DNA of 64,000 bases. Source: Paractinoplanes ovalisporus. Its GTDB lineage: Bacteria > Actinomycetota > Actinomycetes > Mycobacteriales > Micromonosporaceae. The notes below the pieces were generated by a model. It worked only from the letters and a program-made list of their open reading frames with translations. It had not been told where the DNA came from and did not search any database. Location: assembly GCF_016834655.1 (NCBI RefSeq), contig NZ_JAENHP010000005.1:372001-436000 (forward strand). The letters run 5' to 3'. The translations under genes and the position numbers were made by a program. Below, piece after piece: positions 1 through 7,937 of this stretch (positions are counted from its first letter, which is position 1; each line of letters opens with the position of its first letter).

Positions 1-84
1 ATACCGCCGCAAAACCGTGCCGTCGCCGAGCGCGTAAACGTCAGCTTCCCGCCCAAACGCAAACGGTTCCCCCAAGCCACTCAC
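1..84 (-). CDS. Aminoglycoside phosphotransferase-like protein, N-terminal fragment
   Basis: Only the first 28 codons are in the window; the gene runs off the left edge. The fragment starts with GTG at 84 and contains the stretch GREADVYALGDGTVLRRY, which resembles the beginning of APH-type (kinase-like) phosphotransferases, where this glycine-rich strand precedes the ATP-binding lysine. The start is supported by a TAGCGT box (91-96, minus strand) exactly six bases upstream, implying a leaderless transcript. Family assignment rests on this short motif only and the substrate cannot be told. Confidence 0.6.
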   Translation of the reverse strand, partial: MSGLGEPFAFGREADVYALGDGTVLRRY

Positions 85-90
85 GCCGTG

Positions 91-96
91 ACGCTA
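91..96 (-). promoter_or_regulatory. Candidate -10 box, leaderless promoter of the left-edge gene
   Basis: On the minus strand TAGCGT lies six bases before the GTG at 84, matching the TANNNT-N6-start pattern seen at many genes of this window. The -35 region falls in the adjacent 30-bp repeat array. Confidence 0.5.
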
Positions 97-418
97 GCCC
101 ACCGCGCCCTTACCCGTGACCCCACCGACCTACCGCGTCCTCACCCGTGACCCACTGGCCCACCGCGCGCTAACCCGTGACCCACTGGCCCACCGCGCCC
201 TTACTCGTGAGCCCACCGACCTACCGCGTCCTCACCCGTGACCCACTGGCCAACCGTGCCCTTACCCGTGACCCACTGGCCCACCGTGCCCTTACTCGTG
301 AGCCCACTGGCCTAACGCGGCCTTACCCGTGAGCCCACCGACCTACCGCGCCCTCGCCCGTGAGCCCGCCGACCTACCGCGCCCTCGCCGACCCACCGCG
401 CCGTTACCCCTGAGTCCG
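97..418. repeat. 30-31 bp minisatellite, about 10-11 degenerate copies
   Basis: A repeating unit beginning acccgtgacccactggccca and ending near gcgccctt recurs about every 30-31 bases (for example at 143, 173, 203, 234). Copies alternate between versions with actggccca and accgaccta. There are no unique spacers, so it is not CRISPR. It fills most of the gene-free stretch 85-501, directly upstream of the promoter of the left-edge gene. I see no convincing gene in it; reading frames through it are broken or lack starts. Confidence 0.85.
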
Positions 419-501
419 CCATCGTGGTCCAAGACGGCCGCTACCGCCCCGTCCCGGGCGAGGTCGCGGCGGGACGAGGCGGTAGCGGTTGAGCCCGTAG
501 G

Positions 502-852
502 TCAGTCGACCGCGTTGCTGCTGGCGTCGCTCGTGTAGCCGTCGACCGGCGTCTCCATCGCTCCCGTGGTGGCGTCGCCGGTCGTCGTGTTGGCGACGCC
601 GGGCCCGGAGCGCGGGTGGGTACGGAAGCTGTTCGGTCCCGCGTTGCCCCCGGTCGTGGTCATCACGCCATGTTCCGGGTGCGGCCCACCGTCCTGGAGC
701 TGATCGGTGTCGGTGCCCGCGGCGAGCGTGCTGGACAGGCCGGGGTCGTCGTCACCCTTCTCAGGGCGGTAGGTCTCGGGCTCGTCGAGAACCCCGGGCG
801 CGTAGTCGCTTCCGATGATCTCCCGTTCGATGCTCTCCTGCGAGTCGCTCAT
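502..852 (-). CDS. Small acidic, probably disordered hypothetical protein
   Basis: A 116-residue protein beginning MSDSQESIEREIIGSDYAPG. It is rich in Asp, Glu, Gly, Thr and Pro with no predicted membrane segment or recognisable domain, and is probably disordered. The ATG at 852 is preceded by a good Shine-Dalgarno (GGGAGG about 7 bases upstream), so I prefer it over the in-frame start at 885. It stands alone on the minus strand, downstream of the ABC exporter. I do not recognise the family; similar acidic proteins are common in Micromonosporaceae, but no function can be inferred. Confidence 0.65.
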   Translation of the reverse strand: MSDSQESIEREIIGSDYAPGVLDEPETYRPEKGDDDPGLSSTLAAGTDTDQLQDGGPHPEHGVMTTTGGNAGPNSFRTHPRSGPGVANTTTGDATTGAMETPVDGYTSDASSNAVD

Positions 853-936
853 TGTGTTCCCTCCCGACAATTCGGCGGCACTCAACGTGCCCCGGCCGGC
901 CCGGGGTTAAAACCGGAGTGACGCGTCGCACGGCCA

Positions 937-3342
937 TCATGCTCGCTCCCGTACGACGTCGGTACCCGCCAGTTGAGCCCGAGCCGGAATCACGCTGCCC
1001 ACCAGAGCCAGAAGCAAACACGTTCCGACGGCGGCCGCCGCGATCATCCACGGCACGTTCACGGCAACCGAGGTGCCGGTCTGTTCCCGCAGACCCACCG
1101 TCGACCCCCAGAGCCCGAGCAGCGCGGCCGCACACCCGAGCACCGAACCGATCGTCACAACCAGAGCCGACTCGCCCGCGACGGTAACCAGAACCTGCCG
1201 CGGCGTGGCTCCGGCCAGCCGCAGAAGCCGGTAGTCGTTCGCCCGGCGAGCGCTGGCCATGAAGAGCGTGTTGGCAACAGCGAGTGCCCCGTAGCCGACA
1301 GACACCCCGATCAGCAACAACGTAAAGATCCACACCAGACGGTCTTCGTCCGAGCCCGACTCCCTCGCATAGGTAGCAACGTCGACCACCCGTGCTCCCG
1401 TCGTTGCCGTGGCCACGGTTCCGTCTGCAACCGGCAGCGCGGGAGCAAGCGCCGACGGATCGTGCAGCCGCACCACGTCTCTGCCGACCACAACTTCGGC
1501 CGGGATCTCGCGGTCCGGTACGACGTCCGCCACCCGCAGCTGTTGCGGCTCCCCATCGGCAAACGTGACAACAACCGTGTCACCCACGCCCCGGCCCGTT
1601 TTCGCCGCCCGCGACTCACTCAGCACAACCTCCCGCGCTGTTCCACTTCCGTCACGGCCACGTGCCTCGACCGGCAGGCCATCTGCCTCGACCGGCTGGC
1701 CATCTGCCCCGGCCGGCCGGTCGGATGCACCGTGCCGGCCGAGCCCGCTCAGTTCCTGCGAGACTCCGGCCGCGGTGGCGACGGTGTCGCCCAGGTAGGC
1801 GACCGTGGACAGGGTCGCGGTGGGGGCCGCGGCGTCGGTCAGGCCGGGTGTCCGGTCCGGGACGAGCACGGTTCCGGCCTGGGCCGCATGGGCCCGCCGG
1901 TCGGCGTACGCGTTCTCCGCGGTCTGGACGTTGCCCGCAATGAAGACCGCGAAAGCGACGGTGAGCAGGACAGGGGCGGCGGTCGAAGCCGTGCGCCGCG
2001 AGCCGGTCAGCGCACTCTCGCGGACGATCGTGCCCAAGGCGCCACCAACCGGCCGTAGGACGGTCCGTGTGATCAGCGGCACTACCGCCGGCGCCAGCAG
2101 AGTGGCCGCGACCACCAATGCCATGGCGCCCAGCAACGCGTACGTGCCGAGGTCAGCCAGGTCATCCGTCACCACGGTGGCCACCGTGGCGCCGACACCC
2201 ATGACAGCGAATGCCAGACCCGCCGCCCACCGACCGCGGGTCATCGGCCGCATTTCGACCTCGGCCTGCCGTAGGGCGTCGAGCGGTCGCACGCGAGCGG
2301 CGCGGCGCGCGGCCAACAACCCGCCGGCGACCGCGACGAGCGGTCCGATCAGGACTCCGGCCACTACCGGCCAGAAATGCACCCGTGCTCGGAACGACTC
2401 GGGCTCGAAGCCGGCATCGACCAGCACCCCGCCGGTCCACGGCGCCAGGATCAGTCCGAGCGCGGTGCCGGCCGCGCCCGCGGCCAGACCGGTCAGGGCC
2501 GCCTCGCGCAGAACGGTGATCCTCACCTGACGAGGCGTCGCGCCGATCGCCCGCAACAACCCGATCTCGCGGCGCCGCTGATGGACCGACAACGCGAGCG
2601 TCGAGGCGATCACGAAGGCGCACGAGAACACGGAAAGCGCGGCCATCGCGCTCAGCACCTGAAGACCGATCCAGCGCGTACGGGCATCGGCCCGCGGTTC
2701 GAGATCAACCAGCGCGGCGCCGTACAGCACCGTCGCGCCGGGCGCGGCCGCTTGAACGTCGTCCGGATCGGGATTGCCGGTCAGCCCGATCACCCGTACG
2801 CCGGGAGCCAGCCGCGCGGCCTCACTGTCCGCGACGTAGAGCCGGTCTGCCGCCATCAACCCGGTGACGGTCCACGTCGCCGGTCCGGAGGCGGTCAGGA
2901 TCGTCACCTGGCCGCCCGGCCGAACGCCGAGATCCGCGCCCAGGACTACCTCGCCGGCTGCGGTGGCGGGGCGTCCCGCGGTCAGTTTGTCGCCGGCCAG
3001 TGCCGAACTCGCCCAACCGTGGCCCTCGCTCATCTCGTCGACCGGATGGCCGGACAACACCGGCTGCGCGTAGAACCGGCGATCCGCGACTGCCGAGTGG
3101 ACGCCCGGAAGAGCGGCCAATCGGGCAGCCAGAGCGGCTGCTTCGCGGGACGACCAGGGACGCGTCTCGGGGAAGGGATCGGCCGGGGTGGTGACCGAGG
3201 GGCTTTGCACCGCGACTGCCACCGCGGCGAACCGGTCGGGCTTGTGTGGTGCGGCCGAGGCCAGCAGCGTGAGAGTCACCGTGACCACCGCCGTACCGAA
3301 GAGGACCGCGACGAACGCACCCAACCTGTCTCGCCTCAGCAT
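937..3342 (-). CDS. ABC transporter permease, FtsX family
   Basis: This 801-residue integral membrane protein is the permease half of a MacB/LolE-like exporter. It has an N-terminal membrane segment (about 8-30), a large extracytoplasmic domain, a first FtsX module with REIGLLRAIGATPRQV (about 265), and a second FtsX module near the C-terminus with YRLLRLAGATPRQV (about 710). The duplicated FtsX architecture is usual for actinobacterial exporters that handle antimicrobial peptides or lipoproteins. The start codon overlaps the end of the upstream ATPase gene by 7 bases, so the two are co-translated. A short imprecise repeat (ADGQPVEADGLPVEARG, near 1670-1715) sits in the second extracellular region. 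Substrate unknown. Confidence 0.9.
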   Translation of the reverse strand: MLRRDRLGAFVAVLFGTAVVTVTLTLLASAAPHKPDRFAAVAVAVQSPSVTTPADPFPETRPWSSREAAALAARLAALPGVHSAVADRRFYAQPVLSGHPVDEMSEGHGWASSALAGDKLTAGRPATAAGEVVLGADLGVRPGGQVTILTASGPATWTVTGLMAADRLYVADSEAARLAPGVRVIGLTGNPDPDDVQAAAPGATVLYGAALVDLEPRADARTRWIGLQVLSAMAALSVFSCAFVIASTLALSVHQRRREIGLLRAIGATPRQVRITVLREAALTGLAAGAAGTALGLILAPWTGGVLVDAGFEPESFRARVHFWPVVAGVLIGPLVAVAGGLLAARRAARVRPLDALRQAEVEMRPMTRGRWAAGLAFAVMGVGATVATVVTDDLADLGTYALLGAMALVVAATLLAPAVVPLITRTVLRPVGGALGTIVRESALTGSRRTASTAAPVLLTVAFAVFIAGNVQTAENAYADRRAHAAQAGTVLVPDRTPGLTDAAAPTATLSTVAYLGDTVATAAGVSQELSGLGRHGASDRPAGADGQPVEADGLPVEARGRDGSGTAREVVLSESRAAKTGRGVGDTVVVTFADGEPQQLRVADVVPDREIPAEVVVGRDVVRLHDPSALAPALPVADGTVATATTGARVVDVATYARESGSDEDRLVWIFTLLLIGVSVGYGALAVANTLFMASARRANDYRLLRLAGATPRQVLVTVAGESALVVTIGSVLGCAAALLGLWGSTVGLREQTGTSVAVNVPWMIAAAAVGTCLLLALVGSVIPARAQLAGTDVVRERA

Positions 3343-4070
3343 GTCGACTCCGCCCGGGCCATGCGGGCCGCGATCGCCTCGGCCGAGGCGCCGTCGAGAC
3401 GATCGACCAGTCGCCCGTCTGCGAGCAGCAGCACGGAGTCGGCCACGGCGGCGGCCATCGGGTCGTGCGTGACCATGACGATGGTCTGGCCCCGGCTGGT
3501 CGCCAGGTCGCGCAGGAGACCGAGGACCAGGTGGGACGTCTGGTTGTCGAGCGCACCGGTCGGCTCGTCCGCGAAGATCACGGCGGGCCGGGTGACGATC
3601 GCCCGGGCGATGGCCACACGCTGTTGCTGACCACCGGACAGCTCCACGGGGCGATGCCTGGCCCGGTCGCCCAAGCCGACCTCGTCGAGCGCGGCAGTCA
3701 CCTCGGAAGGACTGAGGCGGCGGCCGGCCAGCCGGACGGGAAGAGCGACGTTCTGCGCGGCGGTCAGCGACGAGATCAGGTTGAAAGCCTGGAACACGAA
3801 GCCGATCCGCTCGCGGCGCAGCAGGGTCAGGCCGGTCTCGTCGAGGTCGCCGAGACGGACGCCGTCGACGGTCACTTCGCCGGACGTCGGACGGTCGAGG
3901 CCGGCGACACAGTGGAGCAGAGTGGACTTGCCCGAACCGGACGGGCCCATGATCGCGGTGAAGGTCCCCGCCGCGAGGTCGACGTTGACCCCATCGAGGG
4001 CGGTCACCAGGCTCGGCCCCGAGTCGTACTCCCTCCGGAGGTCTCTGATCGCAAGCATCGGTGTCGTCAT
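3336..4070 (-). CDS. ABC transporter ATP-binding protein (MacB/LolD type)
   Basis: A 244-residue ATPase that powers the adjacent FtsX permease. Visible motifs are Walker A GPSGSGKST (42-50), signature LSGGQ (144-148), Walker B VIFADEP (164-170) and the H-loop VTHD (His 202). The reading frame is open to 4220, but the family normally begins near MTTPMLAIRDL, so I take the ATG at 4070; the upstream extension has no family similarity. It is divergent from the two-component system starting at 4192, an arrangement typical of exporters induced by their own sensor and regulator. Substrate cannot be read from sequence. Confidence 0.92.
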   Translation of the reverse strand: MTTPMLAIRDLRREYDSGPSLVTALDGVNVDLAAGTFTAIMGPSGSGKSTLLHCVAGLDRPTSGEVTVDGVRLGDLDETGLTLLRRERIGFVFQAFNLISSLTAAQNVALPVRLAGRRLSPSEVTAALDEVGLGDRARHRPVELSGGQQQRVAIARAIVTRPAVIFADEPTGALDNQTSHLVLGLLRDLATSRGQTIVMVTHDPMAAAVADSVLLLADGRLVDRLDGASAEAIAARMARAESTC

Positions 4071-4191
4071 GGCGGAAAGCTTCGCGACTTCCGGATCGAA
4101 TGTCGTCAACCCGTGGTTCGGCGAAATCGGCTCAGAAAATCGAACCGTGGTTTGACGCGGGCAGGCGCCCCGGGTCGTTAACGTCGCCTTC

Positions 4192-5556
4192 GTGACTGCT
4201 GCATCGCCTTCCATCCTCATCCGGAGGCTCAGCCGTGGTCAGCTGCTCGCGATCGACGTGCTGCTGGCCGCGGCAGCCACCGGCCTCGGCTCGTTCGCCG
4301 CGGCCGAGACGCCGTTGCCAACTCAATCCGGCTGGTTCGAGCCGGCCTGGGTCTCCGCCCTGATCGGCTTGGCCCTCGGCGTGCCGGTCGCCCTCCGTCG
4401 CCTGTGGCCGATCACGATGACCGCCGTGGTCCTGGCCATCACCGCACCGGTAGTCATCAGTGGCGCGATCCCGAGCTATGCCGGCGCGGCGCCCATCGTC
4501 TCGCTCGGCCTTGTCCTCTATACCGTCGGTGTCGAGATTTCGCGGCGGCCGTCCATTCTGGTCGTCCTGGTGAGCGTGACGGCCTTCGCGGTGACGTTCG
4601 CCTTCACGCCCAGCGAACCGTTCGAGATCATCTTCGTGGCCTGGGTGGTGGCGGCGTGCTGGGCGACCGGCCGCACGGTCCGGGAGCGCCGGGCGTTCGC
4701 GACCTCACGGGCGGAGCAGGCGACCGCGCTGGCGGTCGAGCAGGAGCGGCTGCGTCTCGCCCGCGAACTGCATGACATTGTCGGGCACAGCATGAGCATG
4801 ATCGCGATCAAGGCGGCGATCGCCGATCACGTCGGCGACGACCACCCGGAGGAGATGCGGGCGGCGCTGCGCATCATCGGCACAACAAGCCGTCAGACGT
4901 TGGGGGAGATACGCCGGGCGCTCGCCCTGGTGCGAACCGAGGCTGCCCTGAGGCCGGCACCGACCCTCGCCGACCTCGGCGAACTGGTCGAGAGTGCCCG
5001 CTCGACCGGCCTCACGGTGGAGCTCCAGGTCGACGTCGACGAGGTCCTGCCCAGCGACGTCGGGCTGTCCGCATACCGCCTGGTGCAGGAGGCCCTGACC
5101 AATGTGGTGAAACACTCCGGGGCCGGCACCTGCCGCATTGATGTGAACAGCCTTGGAAGCGAGGTGACCGTGCACGTCGCAGACGACGGCCCCGGCACCG
5201 GGCGCGCGAACGCCGCAACGCGAACGCCGGCCGCAGTGCCCGGCGGGTCGTCGGAAGGGCGTGTGGCGCCGGATGGGCCGTCGAAGTCCGGAACGGCGTT
5301 GGGAAAGCCGGCTGAGCTGGGAGCGCCGCCGGTGAGGCTGGTTGCGCGGGGTGGGGCGCCTGACCCGATCGTGTTGCCGGGTGGGTCGCCCGGGCGGGTC
5401 CTGCCGTGGGGTGAGCCGGACTCGCGCGGTGTGTTGCTGGGGCAGGGGCTGATCGGGATGCGGGAGCGCGTCGCGCAGTTCGGTGGGGAGTTCAGTGCGG
5501 GGCCGGCGCCGGGCGGGGGCTGGGCGGTTGTGGCGACCTTGAGGTTTGCACCGTGA
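4192..5556 (+). CDS. Two-component sensor histidine kinase (NarL/DesK class) with a large insertion in the ATPase domain
   Basis: A 454-residue kinase with about five membrane segments in residues 15-160, a HisKA_3 phosphoacceptor region with RELHDIVGHS (His 194), and a HATPase domain: N-box around 300-315, DDGPGTG at 331-337. About 79 residues of Gly/Pro/Ala-rich sequence (338-416) then separate this G1 box from GQGLIGMRERV (417 onward), where family members have only a few residues. GTG start; TAACGT lies seven bases upstream and TTGACG further up (4152). It overlaps its response regulator by 4 bases and is divergent from the ABC exporter, which it probably regulates. Confidence 0.9.
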   Translation: MTAASPSILIRRLSRGQLLAIDVLLAAAATGLGSFAAAETPLPTQSGWFEPAWVSALIGLALGVPVALRRLWPITMTAVVLAITAPVVISGAIPSYAGAAPIVSLGLVLYTVGVEISRRPSILVVLVSVTAFAVTFAFTPSEPFEIIFVAWVVAACWATGRTVRERRAFATSRAEQATALAVEQERLRLARELHDIVGHSMSMIAIKAAIADHVGDDHPEEMRAALRIIGTTSRQTLGEIRRALALVRTEAALRPAPTLADLGELVESARSTGLTVELQVDVDEVLPSDVGLSAYRLVQEALTNVVKHSGAGTCRIDVNSLGSEVTVHVADDGPGTGRANAATRTPAAVPGGSSEGRVAPDGPSKSGTALGKPAELGAPPVRLVARGGAPDPIVLPGGSPGRVLPWGEPDSRGVLLGQGLIGMRERVAQFGGEFSAGPAPGGGWAVVATLRFAP

Positions 5557-6197
5557 GCGACATCCGGGTGGTCATCGCGGACGACCAGGCATTGGTGCGG
5601 GGGAGTTTTCGGGTGCTCATCGACACCACGCCCGGCTTTGCCTGCGTGGGGGAGGCGAGCACGGGGGCGCAGGCGGTCGAGGTGGCTCGGCGGGAGCGGC
5701 CCGACGTGCTGTTGATGGACGTCCGGATGCCGGAGATGGACGGGGTCGAAGCCACCCGCGTGATCTGCCAGGGTGCCGATGCGCTGGAGACGAAGGTGAT
5801 CATGTTGACCACCTTCGACCTGGACGAGTATGTGATCGGGGGGTTCCGGGCCGGGGCCAGCGGGTTCCTGCTCAAGGAGGTCATGCCCGACGATCTGATC
5901 GGCGGGATCCGGGCTGTTGTGGCGGGTGACCGGCTGATGGCGCCGGGGCCGATGGGCCGGTTGATCGACGCTTACATCGCGCTGCCCGAGCGGCCGTTGA
6001 CCCCGCTTCCGCAGATCACCGGGCGGGAGCGTGAGGTGCTGGTGCTGGTCGCGCGGGGGCTCTCGAACGACCAGATCTCGTCCACGCTCGGGGTCAGCAT
6101 GTCCACGGTCAAGACCCACATCAACCGCCTGCTCACCAAGATCGACGGCCGCGACCGGAGCCACCTGGTCATCGCGGCCTACGAGGCCGGCCTGTGA
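5553..6197 (+). CDS. Two-component response regulator, NarL/LuxR family
   Basis: A 214-residue regulator: receiver domain at the N-terminus with the phosphoacceptor Asp 56 in LLMDVRMPEMDG and a conserved Thr/Lys pair, followed by a LuxR-type helix-turn-helix (LTGREREVL-like segment, here ITGREREVLVLVARGLSND, then STVKTHINRLL). It is translationally coupled to the kinase gene (GTGA overlap at 5553-5556). The likely target is the divergent ABC exporter operon. The last ~30 bases of the gene are the seed of a 77-bp tandem repeat that continues downstream. Confidence 0.93.
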   Translation: MSDIRVVIADDQALVRGSFRVLIDTTPGFACVGEASTGAQAVEVARRERPDVLLMDVRMPEMDGVEATRVICQGADALETKVIMLTTFDLDEYVIGGFRAGASGFLLKEVMPDDLIGGIRAVVAGDRLMAPGPMGRLIDAYIALPERPLTPLPQITGREREVLVLVARGLSNDQISSTLGVSMSTVKTHINRLLTKIDGRDRSHLVIAAYEAGL

Positions 6198-6430
6198 TGA
6201 GCGGGTGCGGTCCGACGGGCGGGGGTTGGGTGGTCGCCTCGGTGGGCATCGCGGCTCGCGAGGCCGGCCTGTGATGAGCGGGTGCGGTCCGACGGGCGGG
6301 GGTTGGGTGGTCGCCTCGGTGGGCATCGCGGCTCGCGAGGCCGGCCTGTGATGAGCGAGTGCGGTCAGATGGGTGGGGTTGGGCTGGTCGCCTTCGTTCG
6401 GGAGTATCGCGGCTCGCGAGGCTGGCCTGC
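6184..6430. repeat. 77-bp tandem repeat, three copies plus partial, derived from the 3' end of the regulator gene
   Basis: The motif aggccggcctgtgatgagcg recurs at 6184, 6261 and 6338 (period 77), with a diverged partial copy at 6419. The first copy includes the true stop codon of the response regulator gene; the others carry near-copies of its last codons. Because 77 is not a multiple of three this does not extend a protein. The gene-free stretch 6198-6590 holds this array and otherwise nothing I can identify except the Shine-Dalgarno of the next gene. Confidence 0.9.
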
Positions 6431-6590
6431 GGCGATGGGCTGGGGCGGCTTGATGGGCGTGGCCCGAGGGGCATGGCTGGGACGACTGTTTCCGTTGAGG
6501 CCGCCGCGTCCTGGTCCTTACTGCGGCGGTGAGGGAGTGGTCTTTCCGGAGGTGGTGTGAGGTTGGTGGGGAACGGGAGGGCCTGCGAAG

Positions 6591-7166
6591 ATGAGCGCCA
6601 TGACGCTTTCGCTGCCGATTGATGCTGAGGCCAACAAGCTGCTGTCTGCCGATCCGTTGGCGCTGCTCATCGGCATGGTGCTGGACCAACAGATTCCGCT
6701 GGAGAAGGCGTTCAGCTCGCCGTATGTGCTGGCTCAGCGGCTGGGGCACGCGCCGACGGCGGTCGAGTTGGCGGAGTTCGATCCGGACGGGCTCATCGCG
6801 ATCTTCGCCGAGCCGCCGGCCCTGCACCGGTTCCCCAAGGCGATGGCGGTCCGGGTGCAGGAGGTCTGCCGGGCGCTGGTCGACCGGTACGACGGGCAGG
6901 CCGCCAACCTGTGGGAAGGCGTCGAGGACGGCGCGGAGCTGCTCAAGCGGGTGGCGTCGTTGCCGGGGTTCGGCAAGCAGAAGTCGCAGATCTTCGTCGC
7001 GTTGCTCGGCAAGCAGTACGCAGTTCAGCCGGCCGGGTGGCGTGAGGCGGCCGGTGGGTACGGCGAAGACGGCTCGTTCAAGTCGGTGGCCGACATCATC
7101 GACGACCAGTCGCTGAGCAAGGTTCGCGCCTACAAGAAGGAAATGAAGGCTGCGGCCAAGGCCTGA
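6591..7166 (+). CDS. HhH-GPD family base-excision repair protein
   Basis: A 191-residue protein of the helix-hairpin-helix-GPD superfamily, predicted to act on damaged DNA bases in the cytoplasm. The N-terminal LALLIGMVLDQQIPLEKAF resembles the first helices of the glycosylase fold, and LASLPGFGKQKSQIF-like sequence (VASLPGFGKQKSQIF, about 123-137) is the hairpin. The protein is shorter than classical Nth or MutY and lacks an Fe-S cysteine cluster. GGAGG lies ten bases before the ATG at 6591, favouring it over the ATG at 6600. Actinobacteria commonly carry this stand-alone family; the lesion it recognises is unknown. Confidence 0.8.
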   Translation: MSAMTLSLPIDAEANKLLSADPLALLIGMVLDQQIPLEKAFSSPYVLAQRLGHAPTAVELAEFDPDGLIAIFAEPPALHRFPKAMAVRVQEVCRALVDRYDGQAANLWEGVEDGAELLKRVASLPGFGKQKSQIFVALLGKQYAVQPAGWREAAGGYGEDGSFKSVADIIDDQSLSKVRAYKKEMKAAAKA

Positions 7167-7296
7167 CCCCACTTACGAACCTGAGCCCAGCCTGGCTGCT
7201 GGGCGTGCTCGTGGACGTTCTGGAAGTGGTCCGGGGGCGCGCTGGGCGTATCGGTGCGAACGGTGCAAGGATGAGGGGTCGATCGGAGACCCCATC

Positions 7297-7701
7297 GTGA
7301 AGAAGCAGCCGGTTCTGATCACCGACGCCGCCCGGAGCCCGGACGATCAGTTCCGCAGTCGGCAGATCCGCTACGTGACGATGATGAGCATCCGCGCCGC
7401 CTGCCTGATCATCGGCGCGGTGCTGATCAGTGCCCGGCCGCCGTGGCTGCCGTTCTGGCTCATTCTGTGCGCCGCGGGCATGGTGTTTCTTCCCTGGGCG
7501 GCCGTCCTCATCGCCAACGACCGGCCGGCCAAGTCGAAGGCCGAGCGTGCCGCCGACGCCGCTGCTCGCGAAGCCAAGTCGCAGGCCACGCTGCCGCAGC
7601 ACACCGCCGAGAAGGCCGAATACCTGACCATCGACCTCGAACCCACCGACACCGGCGAGCGCTGGATCCCTACTGAAACCCGCGACCGGGAAAAGGGCTG
7701 A
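7297..7701 (+). CDS. DUF3099 family membrane protein
   Basis: A 134-residue protein matching the actinobacterial DUF3099 family: N-terminal ITDAARSPDDQFRSRQIRY, then two membrane helices (about 32-48 and 51-72) and a charged, Ala/Lys-rich cytoplasmic tail ending in a Pro/Thr segment. Function is unknown. The helices are separated by a short turn (SARPPWLPFW), so both termini are probably cytoplasmic. It appears monocistronic; downstream lies a short minisatellite. Confidence 0.8.
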   Translation: MKKQPVLITDAARSPDDQFRSRQIRYVTMMSIRAACLIIGAVLISARPPWLPFWLILCAAGMVFLPWAAVLIANDRPAKSKAERAADAAAREAKSQATLPQHTAEKAEYLTIDLEPTDTGERWIPTETRDREKG

Positions 7702-7870
7702 GCCGGCCGGGAAAGGGCAGGCGGGCCAACCGGAAAGGGCCAACCGGAAAGGGCCGACCGGGAACGGGGCCGACCGGGAACGGGGGCGACCGGGAACGGG
7801 ACCGGCCGGGAACGGGGGCGACCGGAAAGGGGACCGGCCGGGAAAGGGCTGAGCCCATCGGGAGAGGGGC
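7700..7870. repeat. 16-17 bp minisatellite between convergent genes
   Basis: Variants of ccgaccgggaacgggg and ccaaccggaaagggg repeat about nine times between the end of the DUF3099 gene and the end of the PfkB kinase gene. The repeats are imperfect and of slightly varying length, and no ORF with a start and ribosome site runs through them. Confidence 0.8.
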
Positions 7871-7937
7871 CTGCCCGGGAGTTGGGCTGAGTCGACCGAA
7901 GGAAGGCCCGCCGAGGGAAAGGCAAGTCGGGGGAACG

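Noticed and set aside
97..418. Considered as a CRISPR array
   Set aside because: Units are contiguous and degenerate with no unique spacers; no cas genes are in the window. The same holds for the array at 63155-63500.
4893..7172. Long minus-strand open frame (759 residues) opposite the two-component system and HhH-GPD genes
   Set aside because: Runs antisense to clearly identified genes; Arg/Pro/His-rich with no family signature. It results from high GC content.
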